Shown here: positions 62,018 through 64,000 of the stretch, piece by piece
Position numbering within the stretch: position 1 is the first letter of the stretch
Layout of the letters: every line of letters starts with the position of its first letter
Source of the DNA: Desulfonatronum sp. SC1
Lineage (GTDB): Bacteria; Desulfobacterota; Desulfovibrionia; Desulfovibrionales; Desulfonatronaceae
DNA length: 64,000 nucleotides
Reading direction: 5' to 3'
NCBI RefSeq assembly: GCF_003046795.1
Contig: NZ_PZKN01000002.1
Location: 1 to 64,000, forward strand
Notes under the pieces: model-generated
The model's database searches: none
Told to the model about the DNA's origin: nothing
The model's input: only the letters and a program-made list of their open reading frames with translations
Program-made: the position numbers and the translations under genes

Positions 62018-63273
62018 CCGAAAAAATACTCCAGGGCCGCACCGAGGAATCGATCACCGGACCAGGCCAGATCGTCCGGACCCGACTGTCCTCAGTGCTG
62101 GCTAACGACATCACCGCGCCCCTGGCCATCAAGTCATTCGAAGCCATGGGTGCGACCAAGGTCTTTGACCCGGAAAAGGTTTTCCTGGTCTGCGACCATT
62201 TCACCCCGAACAAGGACATCGACTCGGCCCAGCAGGTCAAAGTGGTTCGGGATTTCGCCCGCAAGATGGGCGTTGTCCATTTCTATGACGGCGGCGAATC
62301 CGGGGTGGAGCACGCCCTGTTGCCGGAGTTGGGCCTGGTGGGCCCGGGCGACGTGATTGTGGGCGCGGACAGCCACACCTGCACCTACGGCGGGCTGGGG
62401 GCCTTTGCCACGGGCATGGGCAGCACGGACGTGGCCGCGGCCATGGCCCTGGGCGAAACCTGGTTCAAGGTGCCGCCCACCATCCGGGCCTCCTTTACCG
62501 GGGCCATGCCCGAGCACCTGGAGGCCAAGGACTTGATCCTGCTGCTGATCGGCAGAATCGGCGTGGCCGGGGCCACCTACAAGGCCCTGGAGTTCGACGG
62601 CCCGGTCATCGCGGCCATGGACGTGGAAGGTCGGATGACCATGGCCAACATGGCCATCGAGGCCGGGGGCAAGGTCGGGCTGTTCGCCGCGGACGACAAG
62701 ACCCTGGCGTATGCCAGGGCCGCCGGGCGAACCGATGCCGTAGCCATTGCCGCGGACCCGGGAGCGGCGTACGAACAGGAGTTGACCTTCGACGTCTCCG
62801 GCCTTTCGCCCCAGATCGCCTGTCCGCATCTGCCGGACAACGTCAGGTCCGTGGAGGAAGTGGCGGACGTAGCCGTGGATCAGGTGGTCATCGGCTCCTG
62901 CACCAACGGCCGGATCAGCGACCTGCGTCGGGCCGCGGCCCTGCTCAAGGGCCGCAAGGCCGCCAAGGGCCTGCGGTTGATCATCCTTCCGGCCACGCCG
63001 CTGATCTACAAGCAAGCCCTGCGCGAGGGCCTGCTGGAGATCTTCATGGACGCCGGGGCCGTGGTCGGCCCGCCCACCTGCGGGCCCTGCCTTGGCGGAC
63101 ACATGGGCATCCTGGCCTCCGGCGAAAAGGTCCTGGCCACCACCAACCGCAACTTCAAGGGCCGGATGGGCAGCCTGGAAAGCGAGGTCTATCTGGCCGG
63201 AGCGGGCGTGGCCGCGGCAACGGCCATTGCCGGGCATATCTGCCATCCTGCTGAAATCGTGGGGAGGAAGTAA
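62002..63273 (+). CDS. leuC: 3-isopropylmalate dehydratase large subunit
   Basis: A 423-aa aconitase-family protein of the short LeuC2/HacA type: [40 protein letters not shown], and Fe-S cysteines in [11 protein letters not shown] (first) and [12 protein letters not shown] (second and third). It isomerises 2- to 3-isopropylmalate together with LeuD. GGAGGAAAA lies before the ATG within the end of leuA. Confidence 0.97.
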   Translation: MPQTLAEKILQGRTEESITGPGQIVRTRLSSVLANDITAPLAIKSFEAMGATKVFDPEKVFLVCDHFTPNKDIDSAQQVKVVRDFARKMGVVHFYDGGESGVEHALLPELGLVGPGDVIVGADSHTCTYGGLGAFATGMGSTDVAAAMALGETWFKVPPTIRASFTGAMPEHLEAKDLILLLIGRIGVAGATYKALEFDGPVIAAMDVEGRMTMANMAIEAGGKVGLFAADDKTLAYARAAGRTDAVAIAADPGAAYEQELTFDVSGLSPQIACPHLPDNVRSVEEVADVAVDQVVIGSCTNGRISDLRRAAALLKGRKAAKGLRLIILPATPLIYKQALREGLLEIFMDAGAVVGPPTCGPCLGGHMGILASGEKVLATTNRNFKGRMGSLESEVYLAGAGVAAATAIAGHICHPAEIVGRK

Positions 63274-63274
63274 C

Positions 63275-63778
63275 ATGAGTTATACAGGAGCGGCCCGCAA
63301 GGTCGGAACCAATATCGATACGGACGCCATCATCCCGGCCCGGTTTCTGGTCACCACGGACCCATTGGAACTGGGCAAGAACTGCTTCGAGGGTCTGGAG
63401 CCGGGCTGGATCAACCGGGTGCAAAAGGGCGACATCCTGGTGGCCGGGCCTAACTTCGGCTGCGGCTCTTCCAGGGAACACGCGCCCATCGCCATTCTCG
63501 GCGCGGGCATGCCCGTGGTCCTGGCCCACAGCTTCGCTCGGATCTTCTACCGCAACGGCTTCAATATGGGTCTGACCCTGCTGGAAATCGGCGACGAAGT
63601 GGACGGCATCAGCGAAGGCGACCGCCTGGAGGTGGACCCGGAAAAAGGCCTGATCCGCAACCTGACCCAGAACAAGGACATCCCCTGCACCCCGGTTCCG
63701 CCGTTCATGCGGGAAATCCTTGCCCAGGGCGGCCTGGTGGGGTACGTGCGCAGGCAGATGGCGGAGGCGGACGGTTGA
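63275..63778 (+). CDS. leuD: 3-isopropylmalate dehydratase small subunit
   Basis: A 167-aa short-form Leu[38 protein letters not shown], and [13 protein letters not shown]. The pairing with the short LeuC is as expected. GGGGAGGAAG lies before the ATG and the start is 1 bp after the leuC stop. The stop codon is inside a heptamer repeat unit. Confidence 0.96.
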   Translation: MSYTGAARKVGTNIDTDAIIPARFLVTTDPLELGKNCFEGLEPGWINRVQKGDILVAGPNFGCGSSREHAPIAILGAGMPVVLAHSFARIFYRNGFNMGLTLLEIGDEVDGISEGDRLEVDPEKGLIRNLTQNKDIPCTPVPPFMREILAQGGLVGYVRRQMAEADG

Positions 63779-63875
63779 AGGCTGAAGGTTGAAGGCGGAA
63801 GTTGGGAGCGGAAGAACGGTGAGCGCGGTAGAAAACCGTTGAACCCCTGAACCGTGAACCGTTGAACCTTAATCA
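63773..63875. repeat. Heptamer tandem repeat, copy F
   Basis: GGTTGAA, GGCTGAA, GGTTGAA, GGCGGAA, GTTGGGA, GCGGAAG in strict 7-bp phase, then a decayed middle and CCGTTGA, ACCGTGA, ACCGTTGA-like units. It supplies the leuD stop codon and fills most of the leuD-leuB gap. Confidence 0.75.
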
Positions 63876-63908
63876 ATATTCATGAACCTTATTGAGGAGA
63901 AATCACCA

Positions 63909-64000
63909 CATGCGCAGTTACAACATCGGCTGGTTCCCCGGGGACGGCATCGGGCCGGAGGTGACCATGCAGGGCCGCAAGGTGCTGGACGCGGCCGGAG
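63909..64000 (+). CDS. leuB: 3-isopropylmalate dehydrogenase, 5' end only
   Basis: The first 30 residues are seen (MRSYNIGWFPGDGIGPEVTM onward), with the GDGIGPEV nucleotide/substrate-binding motif of the isopropylmalate/isocitrate dehydrogenase family; the window ends inside the gene. Position after leuACD makes leuB the best call. TTGAGGAGAA lies before the ATG. A tartrate or isocitrate dehydrogenase relative cannot be excluded from so short a piece. Confidence 0.85.

Noticed and set aside
62134-63276. 380-aa minus-strand ORF
   Set aside because: Antisense shadow of leuC; Gly/His/Asp-rich without motifs.

Overview
The window is GC-rich bacterial chromosome with densely packed genes, and it fits a motile, sulfate-reducing Desulfobacterota member of the Desulfovibrionales type. 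The main evidence is a siroheme-dependent heme pathway (ahbC, hemB, ahbD and a siroheme decarboxylase subunit), a sigma-54 flagellin promoter, a SulP transporter, an FmdE/molybdopterin-domain fusion protein, a short-form psd next to pssA, and many His-Asp signalling proteins. The genus cannot be fixed from this sequence alone.

Layout. 0.1-7 kb: a Cache-type hybrid kinase behind an HTH-PAS-PAS-PAS regulator, then an MCP/CheW pair, all on the minus strand. 7-15 kb: an amidohydrolase, then a NikABCDE-like nickel importer whose last gene overlaps a DinF-type MATE exporter. 15-17 kb: overlapping GGDEF and HD-GYP genes (c-di-GMP synthesis and breakdown), then a decayed vapBC pair. 18-27 kb: a tightly overlapping operon of iron alcohol dehydrogenase, cytoplasmic hybrid kinase, periplasmic binding protein, large BarA-like phosphorelay kinase and REC-GGDEF protein, facing two single-domain receivers. 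28-32 kb: an unknown protein, a ModE-like regulator, the FmdE fusion and a membrane-fused spermidine-synthase-like protein. 32-44 kb: a eukaryote-like 6-phosphofructo-2-kinase/fructose-2,6-bisphosphatase, a MinD/FlhG-like ATPase, hflKC, phosphomannomutase, rnhA, a P-loop/DRTGG protein, rnc, flagellin and flaG. 44-51 kb: a PHP phosphoesterase, a U32 protein, a Crp/Fnr regulator, a DUF2156 protein, SulP-STAS-cNBD and tmRNA. 51-60 kb: the heme cluster, interrupted by a toxin-antitoxin pair, then a four-helix membrane protein, a two-RCK potassium channel, psd and pssA. 60-64 kb: leuA, leuC, leuD and the start of leuB.

Three threads stand out. (1) The signalling operon at 18-27 kb links a dehydrogenase, a ligand-binding protein, two kinases and a c-di-GMP enzyme. 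(2) The 32.5-33.8 kb gene looks like a true bifunctional regulator of fructose-2,6-bisphosphate. (3) A family of 7-bp tandem repeats, with a conserved internal order of heptamers, sits at the 3' ends of several genes and in relic regions. A separate 124-bp palindromic repeat and a triplicated stop/start junction in the decayed vapBC pair also point to small-scale sequence mobility. All calls come from reading the sequence and from remembered family signatures; no database search was run.
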